Of a stretch of 64,000 bases of DNA, positions 1-7,819 are shown piece by piece. The translations under genes and the position numbers were made by a program. Every line of letters begins with the position of its first letter. Position 1 is the first letter of the stretch. Under the pieces are notes generated by a model. It made no database searches. It saw only the letters and a program-made list of their open reading frames with translations, and had not been told where the DNA came from. Source of the DNA: Bacteroidaceae bacterium (lineage in GTDB: Bacteria > Bacteroidota > Bacteroidia > Bacteroidales > Bacteroidaceae); NCBI GenBank assembly GCA_017503065.1, contig JAFVTT010000024.1:19769-83768 (forward strand), read 5' to 3'.

Positions 1-1351
1 CACGGACAAGGTGCCCGTAGCACCATTCCCTGACGGGCATGCAGAAGAGGATTGCCACCACCCACAACCAGAAGTGGTCGGTTATGGCGCTTACGCTGAC
101 ATACGAGTGGAGTTCCTCCGCTCCGCCGAATGCCTTCACGAAGAACTCCTTCATCTGGCCGAAGTCGGTAAAGTAGAACAGGCCTCGTCCCAGGGTGACA
201 AGTCCCATGGCATAGAGGTGCAGGAAGGGCGAGGGGATGAAGTCCATCACCTTGCGGTATCGGGGACGTCCCTTGTGGTCGGGGGTGGGCAGAGGTTTGC
301 CCACGTTCTTCATGAGGGTGTATTTCTCGAACAGGAGGATGATGCCGAAGTAGAGGCCCCAACATGCAAAGTTCCAACTGGCACCGTGCCAGAAACCGGT
401 CAGGAACCACGTGGCCAGGATGTTGAACCACTGGTGCCGGCGGTTACCGCCCAAAGGTATGTAGACATAGTCGCGGAAGAAACTTCCCAGGGAGATATGC
501 CAACGGTGCCAGAAGTCGGTGATGGAGTTACAGCAGTACGGGTGTCGGAAGTTCTCGTTGAAGTGGAACCCGAGGCAACGACCTATGCCTATGGCCATGT
601 CGGAATAGCCGGAGAAGTCAAAGTAGACCTGCAGGGAGTATGCCAGTATGCCTATCCAGGCACCCGTGGTGGTGCATCCGTCGAAGCCGTTCACCAGGAA
701 CTGTTCCGCCACGATACTCATCTGGTTGGCAATGATAACCTTCTTGCCCAAGCCGTAGATGAAGCGGAATACTCCGTCGGCCACGTCGCTCATCTTCACC
801 TCACGCCCGTTTATCTCCTCGGCAATGGTGCCGTAGCGCACGATAGGGCCGGCAATGAGTTGGGGGAACATGCTTATGTAGAGCAGGAGGTCCATGAAGC
901 GCCTCTGGGCAGGGCTTTCCTTCTTATAAACATCTATCAGATAGGATATGCTCTGGAAGATGTAGAAACTGATGCCTATGGGCAGGGCTATCCTGGGGTC
1001 GGGCACGGGTATGCCAATCATGGTAAGGGTAGTTGCCGTAAGCGAGGCGTACTTGAATACGCCCAGTGCCAGCACGTTGGTGATGACGCCTATGTTCAGT
1101 GCCAGTTTCCGGTGCGAGGATTGCGTGTCTATGAACTTGCCTATGTGGAAGTTGACGAACACCAGTGCGAACATCAGGAACACATACACCGGTTCGCCCC
1201 ATGCATAGAAGAGCAGGGAGAAGAGCACAAGGCAGGCATTGCGGCACCTGTGCGAGGAGAGCCACTTCCTGTCCACGTATGCGGCAAGCATATAGAAGAG
1301 GAAGAATGCCGGCAGGAAGACAAAGAGAAAGAATAAATCCGAGAATACCAT
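1..1351 (-). CDS. MBOAT family O-acyltransferase (3' end cut by window edge)
   Basis: Membrane-bound O-acyltransferase of the AlgI/DltB type, which passes an acyl group across the inner membrane to an exported glycan or similar acceptor; the substrate is unknown. Read leftward, 450 codons are visible and the frame is still open at base 1, so the C-terminus is missing. The start at 1351 gives MVFSDLFF and an immediately hydrophobic N-terminus. Two family histidine motifs are present: FWHRWHISLGSFFRDY near residue 280 and FWHGASWNF near residue 320, with hydrophobic segments throughout. A rightward open frame over the same bases is only its antisense shadow. AlgI-type genes often precede an SGNH/AlgJ-like partner, which would lie beyond the edge. 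The family call is firm. Confidence 0.9.
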   Translation of the reverse strand, partial: MVFSDLFFLFVFLPAFFLFYMLAAYVDRKWLSSHRCRNACLVLFSLLFYAWGEPVYVFLMFALVFVNFHIGKFIDTQSSHRKLALNIGVITNVLALGVFKYASLTATTLTMIGIPVPDPRIALPIGISFYIFQSISYLIDVYKKESPAQRRFMDLLLYISMFPQLIAGPIVRYGTIAEEINGREVKMSDVADGVFRFIYGLGKKVIIANQMSIVAEQFLVNGFDGCTTTGAWIGILAYSLQVYFDFSGYSDMAIGIGRCLGFHFNENFRHPYCCNSITDFWHRWHISLGSFFRDYVYIPLGGNRRHQWFNILATWFLTGFWHGASWNFACWGLYFGIILLFEKYTLMKNVGKPLPTPDHKGRPRYRKVMDFIPSPFLHLYAMGLVTLGRGLFYFTDFGQMKEFFVKAFGGAEELHSYVSVSAITDHFWLWVVAILFCMPVREWCYGHLVR

Positions 1352-1431
1352 TGCCAATCACAAACGTTAATTACTCATCTGCCTACTCGTAGATTTGACT
1401 TTAGCCCCTTCGGGCGTCGACCTTCGGTTCC

Positions 1432-1470
1432 GTTTTCTGTTTTCACCTTTCCGTTTTCAGTTTACTTTGT
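1432..1470. repeat. Heptamer tandem repeat (GTTTTCN)
   Basis: Degenerate 7-bp units GTTTTCT, GTTTTCA, CCTTTCC, GTTTTCA, GTTTACT follow one another without gaps. Shorter tracts of the same kind sit nearby at about 1514-1533, 1594-1615 and 1737-1757. The same unit returns in other gene-free spaces of the window. Confidence 0.7.
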
Positions 1471-1514
1471 CCCCCTAAGATAGGGGGACGAGCGAAGCGG
1501 AGGGGGTATGTTAG
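1463..1514. repeat. C-rich palindromic element, copy 1
   Basis: Contains a perfect 9-bp stem, GTCCCCCTA at 1469-1477 and TAGGGGGAC at 1481-1489, followed by a GCGGAGGGGGTATG tail. Its reverse complement matches the element at 24623-24672 (CATACCCCCTCCGC, then CTCGTCCCCCT and AGGGACAAAG). Confidence 0.7.
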
Positions 1515-1535
1515 TTTTTCTGTTTCCTGTTTTGT

Positions 1536-1597
1536 CATACCCCTCTGCCCTGCGGGCACCTCCCCTGTCTCAGGGGAGGAAAGCGGAGGGGGTATGT
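1536..1597. repeat. C-rich palindromic element, copy 2
   Basis: Outer arms CATACCCCTCTGC and GCGGAGGGGGTATG enclose an inner hairpin CTCCCCTG-TCT-CAGGGGAG. It is the same nested arrangement as copy 1 and lies directly beside it. Confidence 0.7.
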
Positions 1598-1648
1598 TAG
1601 TTTTCAGTTTCCCGTGTTCACCTCTCCCTCCCTCACAGGGCGAGCGAG

Positions 1649-1711
1649 GTCTTCAGAAGAAGCACTGAATGTGCTTCTGTGCCTCGTGAGGGGAGCAATC
1701 CCCATTGCGAC
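1649..1711. repeat. Covarying hairpin element, copy 1
   Basis: Contains an 8-bp stem AGAAGCAC (1658-1665) and GTGCTTCT (1671-1678) around a TGAAT loop, then CAATCCCCATTGCGAC. A second copy at 24450-24512 keeps the layout, the loop and the tail, while the stem bases differ on both sides so that pairing is preserved. Confidence 0.65.
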
Positions 1712-1760
1712 GCGAGGACTGGTCGGGGTGGGTCCTTCCGTTTTCACATTTCCGTTTCCC

Positions 1761-3215
1761 TCACTCTTCCCTCTTGTTCTCGGAGATGTACAGGAGTTTG
1801 TCTCCCACCTTCAATTCCATGCGTCCGTTGGGAATCATGAACTCGGAGCCACGCTTCACGAGCATCACCAGAGTGCCGGGGGCGATGTTCATGTCCATCA
1901 GGCGGTTTCCGTCCTCAAGCATCTCGGGGGTGAGGGTAACGTCGGTCAACTGGCTGTCTATCTCCTCGGGAATCTCCACGCCGAACTCGTTGCCCTCCTT
2001 CTCCTCGGGGAGGTCAAGGCTGAGCCACTTTGCCACGGGGGCGATGGTCATGCCCTGGAAAATCAGGGACAGGAGGGTGATGAAGAACACTATGTTGAAG
2101 ATGACCTGCGAACCTGGAATCTCGGACACCACGGGATAGGTGGCGAAGATGATGGGCACGGCACCGCGGAGGCCCACCCAGGAGACGAAGCACTTGGCCT
2201 TGAAGGTCATCTGGCGGAAGGGCAGGAGGCATAGCATTACGGTGAGCGGACGTGCCACGAACATCATGAAGAGGCCTATGAGCATGGCGCAGACGGAGAC
2301 TCCAAGCATCTCGTGGGGGTTGACCAGAAGACCCAGAGAAAGGAACATCACTATCTGGCTGAACCATGTGAGGCCGTTCATGAAGGTGTTTATCTCCTTG
2401 CGGAAGACGAGCCGTGCATTGCCCACGATAACGCCCAGGATGTACACGGCCAGATAGCCGTTGCCATGGAGCAGGTCGGTGATGGTGAAGGTGATGAACA
2501 CAAGGCTCAGCAACAGGATGGGATACAGGGAACTGTTGGAGAGGTTCACCTTATTTATAAGCCATACGGCCAGACGTCCGAAGGCATAACCCATTACACC
2601 ACCCACGAAGAACTGGACAAGGAGGTCCTTGACCAAAAGCCCAAGGTCGAAACCGCTATCGCTGACAATTACCTGGATGAGGGCTATGGTGAGCATGTAT
2701 GCCATGGGGTCGTTACTACCGCTCTCCAACTCCAGCATGGGCTTGAGGTTCTCCTTCAGGTTCATCCTCTGCGAACGGAGCAGGTTAAAGACGGATGCCG
2801 AGTCGGTAGAGGACATTGTGGCAGCCAGCAGAAGGCTCGTCAGTATGGGCATGGCTATGTTCATGGACGAAAATCCGGAAAGCCAGAAGATGAAGCCGCC
2901 CGTGAGCAGGGTGGTGAGCAGCACGCCCACGGTGGAGAGTATCATACCCTGTGCCATGACGGGCTTTATGTCGCGCAACTTGGTGTCCATACCACCGGTG
3001 AACAGAATGATGCTCAGGGCTATCATACCTATGAACTGGGCATCCTTGGCACTGTTGAACTCAAGACCGAGACCGTCGGTGCCGAAGCCCATGCCCACGA
3101 GCAGGAACAACAACAAGGTGGGGATACCGAAGCGGTAGCCGGTCTTACTGATCATAATGGCGCAGAATATCAGTATCGCGCCTATCAACAGGATGTTTTC
3201 TGCGGTAAATATCAT
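1761..3215 (-). CDS. K+/H+ (or Na+/H+) antiporter, CPA1 NhaP2/CvrA type
   Basis: Inner-membrane monovalent cation/proton antiporter used in ion and pH balance. The 484-residue protein opens with a series of about 12 hydrophobic segments. Signature motifs are SSTDSA at 135-140 and ESGSNDP at 164-170, the latter carrying the Asn-Asp pair typical of the exchanger core. The last 80 or so residues form a soluble RCK_C/TrkA_C-like module (GTLVMLVKRG, then VGDKLLYIS) that usually binds a regulatory ligand. The start at 3215 lies about 30 nt after a leftward TACCTTTG box at 3250-3257. The length matches NhaP2-like proteins. K+ versus Na+ preference cannot be read from the sequence. Confidence 0.9.
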   Translation of the reverse strand: MIFTAENILLIGAILIFCAIMISKTGYRFGIPTLLLFLLVGMGFGTDGLGLEFNSAKDAQFIGMIALSIILFTGGMDTKLRDIKPVMAQGMILSTVGVLLTTLLTGGFIFWLSGFSSMNIAMPILTSLLLAATMSSTDSASVFNLLRSQRMNLKENLKPMLELESGSNDPMAYMLTIALIQVIVSDSGFDLGLLVKDLLVQFFVGGVMGYAFGRLAVWLINKVNLSNSSLYPILLLSLVFITFTITDLLHGNGYLAVYILGVIVGNARLVFRKEINTFMNGLTWFSQIVMFLSLGLLVNPHEMLGVSVCAMLIGLFMMFVARPLTVMLCLLPFRQMTFKAKCFVSWVGLRGAVPIIFATYPVVSEIPGSQVIFNIVFFITLLSLIFQGMTIAPVAKWLSLDLPEEKEGNEFGVEIPEEIDSQLTDVTLTPEMLEDGNRLMDMNIAPGTLVMLVKRGSEFMIPNGRMELKVGDKLLYISENKREE

Positions 3216-3249
3216 ATCGTATTGGTTATGATTTCCGGATAAACGGATA

Positions 3250-3257
3250 CAAAGGTA
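3250..3257 (-). promoter_or_regulatory. -7 box TACCTTTG for the antiporter gene
   Basis: Exact Bacteroidetes-type -7 element on the minus strand, about 35 bp upstream of the start codon. It forms a divergent pair with the box at 3301-3308. Confidence 0.65.
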
Positions 3258-3300
3258 CTATTTTTCCGCCAAAGTACACCTATTTTATAATATCTTTTCA

Positions 3301-3308
3301 TAACTTTG
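3301..3308 (+). promoter_or_regulatory. -7 box TAACTTTG for the nucleosidase gene
   Basis: Matches TAnnTTTG. Transcription would start near 3314, leaving a leader of about 30 nt before the ATG at 3346. Confidence 0.65.
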
Positions 3309-3345
3309 CAAGAAAGATTAACACAGGCATACAAACACAACGAAC

Positions 3346-4068
3346 ATGAATATTCTCTACATCATAGCCATGCAGGCAGAAGCCCAGCCTTTCATCGACC
3401 ACTACGGGGTTCAGGAGGTGAAGGATTTCTTCGCTCCGTTGCCTTGCAAACTTTATCAGACAAGCATCAAGGGCGCCAACGGAGAAACCTCCACGCTAAG
3501 TGTGGTGCTCAACGGGCAGCAGCACGGAAGCGACCTGGTAGGATGCGAGGCGGCCTCCATGGCCACACTGGCCGCCATAGAGCGCCTGCACCCGGATCTG
3601 GTCATAAACAGCGGCACGTGCGGAGGCTTCCAATCCAGGGGGGCGGACATAGCCAAGGTGTACATAGGCAATGCATGCATGTTCCACGACCGCCGTGTTC
3701 CGGGCGACGACCAGTGGGGCACACAGGCCTTGGGCAACTATCCCGTGTGGGAAGGGGCGGAGGCTCTTGCCGGGCAGTTGCATCTGCCCATGGGCAAGGT
3801 GACGACAGGTTCATCGCTGGACATGCAACCCTGCGACCTCAAGATAATACAGGAAAACGGGGGCGAACTGAAGGACATGGAGGGAGCGGCCGTTGCCTTC
3901 GTGTGCTCGCTCATGGCCACGCCCATACTCTTCGTGAAGAGCGTCACCGACCTTTGCGATAGCGGTGCGGAGACATTCGAGGAGTTCTCGCGCAATCTGG
4001 CCAAAGCCAGCCAGGCATTGAAGGAGACAAATATCAGAGTAATCGACCACCTGACCAATGCCGTTTGA
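3346..4068 (+). CDS. MTA/SAH nucleosidase-like nucleoside phosphorylase
   Basis: Member of the PNP/UDP family resembling 5'-methylthioadenosine/S-adenosylhomocysteine nucleosidase, which cleaves adenine from MTA and SAH in methionine salvage. The 240-residue protein keeps the general acid Glu12 (AMQAE), the purine-site segment NSGTCGGF at 88-95, the Met-Glu pair in KDMEGAAVAFV (178-179) and the catalytic Asp in VKSVTDL (202). The usual DMESAA reads DMEGAA. It stands as a single gene after its own promoter. The last codons and the stop lie inside the first unit of a 23-bp repeat, so the C-terminal residues NAV come from repeat DNA. Other purine nucleoside hydrolases of the fold remain possible. 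Confidence 0.82.
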   Translation: MNILYIIAMQAEAQPFIDHYGVQEVKDFFAPLPCKLYQTSIKGANGETSTLSVVLNGQQHGSDLVGCEAASMATLAAIERLHPDLVINSGTCGGFQSRGADIAKVYIGNACMFHDRRVPGDDQWGTQALGNYPVWEGAEALAGQLHLPMGKVTTGSSLDMQPCDLKIIQENGGELKDMEGAAVAFVCSLMATPILFVKSVTDLCDSGAETFEEFSRNLAKASQALKETNIRVIDHLTNAV

Positions 4069-4197
4069 GGTATCCACGCAATGCCGTTTGAGAAGCCTCT
4101 GCAATGCCCGTGAAAACGCGTCCCGTTGCGAGGGGCATCGCAACGTATTGTGAGAGCCTTGACAACGTATTGTGAGAGCCTTGACAACGTATTGTGT
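4057..4197 (+). repeat. Tandem repeats of 22-23 bp
   Basis: Two 23-bp units start AATGCCGTTTGAG (4057 and 4080) and a third, diverged one starts at 4103. They are followed by three phases of a 22-bp unit, AACGTATTGTGAGAGCCTTG, at 4142, 4164 and 4186. The array begins inside the end of the nucleosidase gene. The unit differs in sequence from the other 22-bp arrays in the window but has the same period. Confidence 0.8.
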
Positions 4198-4264
4198 CGC
4201 CCCTCGCGTCGGGAGGCGATAATCCACACATAGTATCAACACAAAAACAGAACAAGACAGGTAT

Positions 4265-4468
4265 ATGGAAAAGCACATGATCATGGCCATGATAGCCGCC
4301 ATGGACGAAGAACTGGAGAAGGGAGGACCTAACGCCAACATACTGAAGGAACGTGGCCGGTTGAAGATGCTGGCAGGCGACAAGAAGGGGGCCATGGAGG
4401 ACCTCCGCCAGGCGGTAAGCCTCGACCCGTCCATCGTGGACAACATCACCGGCGAGTTCAAGAAATAA
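4265..4468 (+). CDS. Small TPR-like protein
   Basis: A 67-residue soluble protein with no signal peptide. Residues about 27-56 read like one tetratricopeptide unit (ILKERGRLKMLAGDKKGAM, then EDLRQAVSLDPS), preceded by a charged helix. One TPR cannot form a full binding groove, so the protein may dimerise or dock on a partner. No function is assigned. The start is the ATG at 4265; an in-frame ATG at 4277 is also possible. Codon use resembles its neighbours, which supports a real gene. It lies between the repeat array and pheA. Confidence 0.7.
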   Translation: MEKHMIMAMIAAMDEELEKGGPNANILKERGRLKMLAGDKKGAMEDLRQAVSLDPSIVDNITGEFKK

Positions 4469-4544
4469 TGGTCTATATTCTACCTTAATGCGTAATATCT
4501 ATCTTTTTTAATGGTAGAAACATGCGCATACTACCAAAAATATA

Positions 4545-4552
4545 TACCTTTG
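4545..4552 (+). promoter_or_regulatory. -7 box TACCTTTG for the pheA operon
   Basis: Exact -7 element ending only 8 bp before the pheA ATG at 4561. With the usual spacing the transcript would begin within a few bases of the start codon, implying an almost leaderless mRNA. Confidence 0.65.
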
Positions 4553-4560
4553 CCAATACA

Positions 4561-5406
4561 ATGAGAAAACAAGTAGCCATACAAGGAATAAGGGGATGCT
4601 TCCACGACATCGCCTCGCACCGCTTCTTTCAGGGCGAGGAACTCGACCTCGTGCAATGCAGCAACTTCGAGGAGGTCTTCCTTGCCATGAAGCAGAACCC
4701 CGACATGATAGCGCTGGTGGCCATAGAGAACACCATAGCGGGTTCGCTCCTGCACAACTATGAACTGTTGCGCGATTCGGGCCTTACCATCATAGGTGAG
4801 CACAAATTGCGCATCCAGCATAGCATTATGTGCTTGCCGGAGGACAACATGGAGGACATCACCGAGGTGAACTCGCACCCCGTGGCACTGATGCAGTGCC
4901 GTGCCTTCCTGGAGTCAATGCAGGGCGTCAAGGTGGTGGAGGCCGACGACACGGCCAGCGCGGCGGCAAAGATAAGCAGGGAGAACCTGCGCGGACATGC
5001 CGCCATCTGCCACAAGGACGTGGCCAAGATATACGGGCTCAAGGTACTGAAGGATGGCATAGAGACAAACAAGCACAACTTCACACGTTTCCTGGTGCTC
5101 GCCAGCATAGCAAGGGCGGGAAAGTTGCGCGACGTGAACCTGTCCAACAAGGCAAGCCTGGCCTTCACCCTTCCGCACGAGGAGGGCTCGCTCTCGGCCA
5201 TACTCTCCGTCCTGTCGTTCTACAAACTGAACCTCACCAAGATACAGTCCCTGCCCATCATAGGCAAGGAGTGGCAATACATGTTCTACGTAGATGTCTG
5301 CTTCAACGACATCCAACGCCTGCACCAGGCCATCAATGCCATCGCTCCCCTCACCCAGGAACTTCAGACCTTGGGCATCTACCGCGAGGGGGAGCAGACA
5401 ATATAA
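4561..5406 (+). CDS. pheA: Prephenate dehydratase
   Basis: Converts prephenate to phenylpyruvate, the committed step to phenylalanine. The 281-residue protein has the periplasmic-binding-like catalytic region up to about residue 185 with the diagnostic TRF motif at 175-177 (HNFTRFLVL), then an ACT domain (about 200-275) for Phe feedback. An upstream in-frame ATG at 4522 exists, but it lies before the -7 box; MRKQVAIQGIRG at 4561 matches the family N-terminus and was chosen. There is no chorismate mutase domain here: that activity is fused to DAHP synthase two genes downstream. First gene of the aromatic operon, 30 bp before the aminotransferase. Confidence 0.93.
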   Translation: MRKQVAIQGIRGCFHDIASHRFFQGEELDLVQCSNFEEVFLAMKQNPDMIALVAIENTIAGSLLHNYELLRDSGLTIIGEHKLRIQHSIMCLPEDNMEDITEVNSHPVALMQCRAFLESMQGVKVVEADDTASAAAKISRENLRGHAAICHKDVAKIYGLKVLKDGIETNKHNFTRFLVLASIARAGKLRDVNLSNKASLAFTLPHEEGSLSAILSVLSFYKLNLTKIQSLPIIGKEWQYMFYVDVCFNDIQRLHQAINAIAPLTQELQTLGIYREGEQTI

Positions 5407-5436
5407 CCCAAACATCCGGAACACACAAGCACTACA

Positions 5437-6609
5437 ATGATAAAACCAGCAGAAAGACTCAGCACCGTAAACGAGTACTATTTCTCGCGCAAGGGCAAGG
5501 AGATTGCCGCCATGAACGCCAAGGGCATGGACATCATCTCTCTGGCCATCGGCAGCCCCGACATGCCTCCCTCGGAAGAAACCGTCAAGACGCTTTGCCG
5601 CGAGGCACGCAAGGCCGATGCGCATGGCTACCAACCCACCACTGGCATACCGCAACTGCGTCAGGCCATGGCCGACTTCTACCGCCGCTGGTATGGTGTG
5701 GAACTGGACCCTGCCAAGGAAATACAGCCTCTCATAGGTTCCAAGGAGGGCATCCTGCATGTCACCCTTGCCTTCGTGAATCCGGGCGACGCCGTGCTGG
5801 TGCCCAACCCTGGCTACCCTACATACACGTCGCTGAGCAACCTGCTGGGAGCACGCATTGTGAACTACGACCTGGTGGAGGACAACGGTTGGCAACCCGA
5901 CTTCGACCAGTTGGAGAGCATGGACCTTACGGGCGTAAAACTCATGTGGACAAACTACCCCAACATGCCCACAGGAGGCCGTGCGCAAAGGGAAACCTAC
6001 GAGCGTCTGGTGCGCTTTGCACGGGAGCACGACATCATAGTGGTGAACGACAACCCCTACTCCTTCATCCTGAACGAGGGAGAGAAACTCAGCATCCTGC
6101 AGATTCCGGGAGCGAAGGACCATTGCATAGAGTTCAACTCCATGTCCAAAAGCCACAACATGCCGGGATGGCGTGTGGGCATGCTGGCCACCAACGGCGA
6201 GTTCATTTCATGGATACTGAAGGTGAAGAGCAACATAGACAGCGGCACCTTCCGTGCCCTCCAGTTGGCGGCAGCACAGGCTTATGCCAACACGGAGCAG
6301 TGGCACACGGAGGCCAACATTGCCACATACGCAAGAAGACGTGCCATGGCTCAGGAAATAATGGATACCCTGCATTGCTCCTACGACCCCAATCAGGTGG
6401 GCATGTTCCTCTGGGGCAGGATACCCGACTCCTATGACGACGTGGAGGAACTGACCGAGCGCGTCCTGCACGAGGCCAGGGTATTCATCACACCGGGCTT
6501 CATCTTCGGTTCCAACGGCAAGAGGTTCATACGCATCAGCCTCTGCGCCAAGGACGAGAAGTTCCGCGAAGCGGTGGAGCGCATCAAGGCCCTCGAATGG
6601 ACACGCTAA
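5437..6609 (+). CDS. PLP aminotransferase, likely aromatic amino acid aminotransferase
   Basis: Class I/II fold-type I aminotransferase of 390 residues. The PLP lysine is K238 in SMSKSHNMPGWR; YPNMPTG (174-180) holds the conserved Asn-Pro region and NPGYPTY lies at 124-130. In family terms it resembles LL-diaminopimelate and aspartate aminotransferases, but its place between prephenate dehydratase and DAHP synthase-chorismate mutase points to transamination of phenylpyruvate and 4-hydroxyphenylpyruvate. That substrate call is an inference from operon position. Spacing to both neighbours is short (30 and 66 bp), consistent with one transcript. Confidence 0.85.
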   Translation: MIKPAERLSTVNEYYFSRKGKEIAAMNAKGMDIISLAIGSPDMPPSEETVKTLCREARKADAHGYQPTTGIPQLRQAMADFYRRWYGVELDPAKEIQPLIGSKEGILHVTLAFVNPGDAVLVPNPGYPTYTSLSNLLGARIVNYDLVEDNGWQPDFDQLESMDLTGVKLMWTNYPNMPTGGRAQRETYERLVRFAREHDIIVVNDNPYSFILNEGEKLSILQIPGAKDHCIEFNSMSKSHNMPGWRVGMLATNGEFISWILKVKSNIDSGTFRALQLAAAQAYANTEQWHTEANIATYARRRAMAQEIMDTLHCSYDPNQVGMFLWGRIPDSYDDVEELTERVLHEARVFITPGFIFGSNGKRFIRISLCAKDEKFREAVERIKALEWTR

Positions 6610-6675
6610 CGCCAATGTATCACCAACACGACATCAACACATATCATCAACAATAAACAACTACGACACTACAAT

Positions 6676-7737
6676 ATGGAATTAGATTTGCAACCCCTCA
6701 ACCTCCCTTGCAGCACAGAGAGGCCTTTCATAATTGCAGGTCCCTGCTCTGCCGAGACAGAGGACCAGGTAATGAACACCGCCAAGCAACTGGCCGGCAA
6801 GGGTTTCCACGTGTTCCGTGCAGGAATATGGAAGCCCCGCACCAAACCGGGCGGTTTCGAGGGCAACGGAGAAAAGGCCCTGCCTTGGATGCAGATGGTG
6901 AAACAGGAGACGGGCATGCTTACCGCCACCGAGGTAGCCACTCCCGAACATGTGGAACTGGCCCTGAAATACGGCATCGACATATTGTGGATAGGTGCAC
7001 GAACCACGGCAAACCCCTTTGCCATGCAATCCCTGGCAGATGCACTGAAGGGTGTGGACTTGCCGGTATTCGTAAAGAACCCAGTGAATCCCGACCTCGA
7101 ACTATGGATAGGTGCCCTGCAACGTCTGAACGGTGCCGGCATTAAGCGCTTGGGTGCGATACACCGTGGCTTTACCAGTTATGAGAAGAAACTGTACCGC
7201 AACGTGCCCATGTGGCAGATTCCCATCGAGTTGCACCGCCGTCTGCCCAACCTGCCCGTGGTAAACGACCCCAGCCACATCAGCGGCCGGCGCGACCTCA
7301 TCGCTCCCTTGTGCCAGCAGGCCATGGACCTCGGTATGGACGGCCTGATGGTGGAGAGCCATTGCGACCCGGACAAGGCCTGGAGCGATGCTTCACAACA
7401 GGTTACGCCAGATGTGCTCGACTACATCCTGTCCATGCTCACCATCCGCGAGACGGTGGACCTGACGGCTTCGCTCAGCACTCTGCGAAAGGGTATCGAC
7501 GAGATAGACAACGAACTCATCGACCTTCTGGCAAAGCGTATGGGCATATCACGCGAAATCGGTGCATACAAGCGCGACAACGGCATGACCATCGTACAGA
7601 CAAAGCGCTATAGCGAAATCTTGGACAAGCGTGCCGCACAGGGTGTGCTGAAGGGCATAGATGCGGAGTGCATCAAGAAGATATTCGAATGCATACACGA
7701 GGAGAGTGTACGCCAGCAGGTGGAGCTTTTACGTTAA
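6676..7737 (+). CDS. Bifunctional DAHP synthase / chorismate mutase
   Basis: Couples the first shikimate step (PEP plus erythrose-4-phosphate to DAHP) to conversion of chorismate to prephenate. Residues about 15-255 are a type I-beta DAHP synthase barrel (IIAGPCSAET at 19-28, FRAGIWKPRT, VNDPSHISGRR). Residues about 265-353 are an AroQ-type chorismate mutase helical domain (LRKGIDEIDNELIDLLAKRM). The 353-residue length suits this C-terminal fusion, which is common in Bacteroidetes; the mutase domain probably also makes the synthase sensitive to prephenate or chorismate. Third gene of the operon, 82 bp before tyrA. Confidence 0.93.
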   Translation: MELDLQPLNLPCSTERPFIIAGPCSAETEDQVMNTAKQLAGKGFHVFRAGIWKPRTKPGGFEGNGEKALPWMQMVKQETGMLTATEVATPEHVELALKYGIDILWIGARTTANPFAMQSLADALKGVDLPVFVKNPVNPDLELWIGALQRLNGAGIKRLGAIHRGFTSYEKKLYRNVPMWQIPIELHRRLPNLPVVNDPSHISGRRDLIAPLCQQAMDLGMDGLMVESHCDPDKAWSDASQQVTPDVLDYILSMLTIRETVDLTASLSTLRKGIDEIDNELIDLLAKRMGISREIGAYKRDNGMTIVQTKRYSEILDKRAAQGVLKGIDAECIKKIFECIHEESVRQQVELLR

Positions 7738-7819
7738 GCCAAGAGTGCAGAACCAAACTTGTTTGAGTTATGCCTTGGCGAGTAAAAGAAGAACAAAGTC
7801 TAACTTATCAATAAGTAAT

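Larger units (their letters stand above)
1352..1760. other. Repeat-filled intergenic region, no gene
   Basis: This gap holds no convincing gene. It is built from intergenic repeats: heptamer tracts of GTTTTCC/GTTTTCA type, two palindromic C-rich hairpin elements and one copy of a hairpin element that recurs near 24.45 kb. Each is listed separately. Both flanking genes read leftward. No TAnnTTTG promoter was recognised for the MBOAT gene here. Confidence 0.6.

Noticed and set aside
11..1336. Rightward 441-codon open frame at the left edge
   Set aside because: It is antisense to the MBOAT gene; its product is His/Val/Glu-rich with no family features, while the opposite strand reads as a clear acyltransferase.
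4522..4560. Upstream ATG as the start of pheA
   Set aside because: It precedes the TACCTTTG promoter box and would add residues not seen at the family's N-terminus.
4830..6437. 535-codon frame overlapping pheA and the aminotransferase
   Set aside because: Shifted frame across two well-supported genes; composition (Arg/His/Gly/Gln-rich) is typical of a high-GC shadow.
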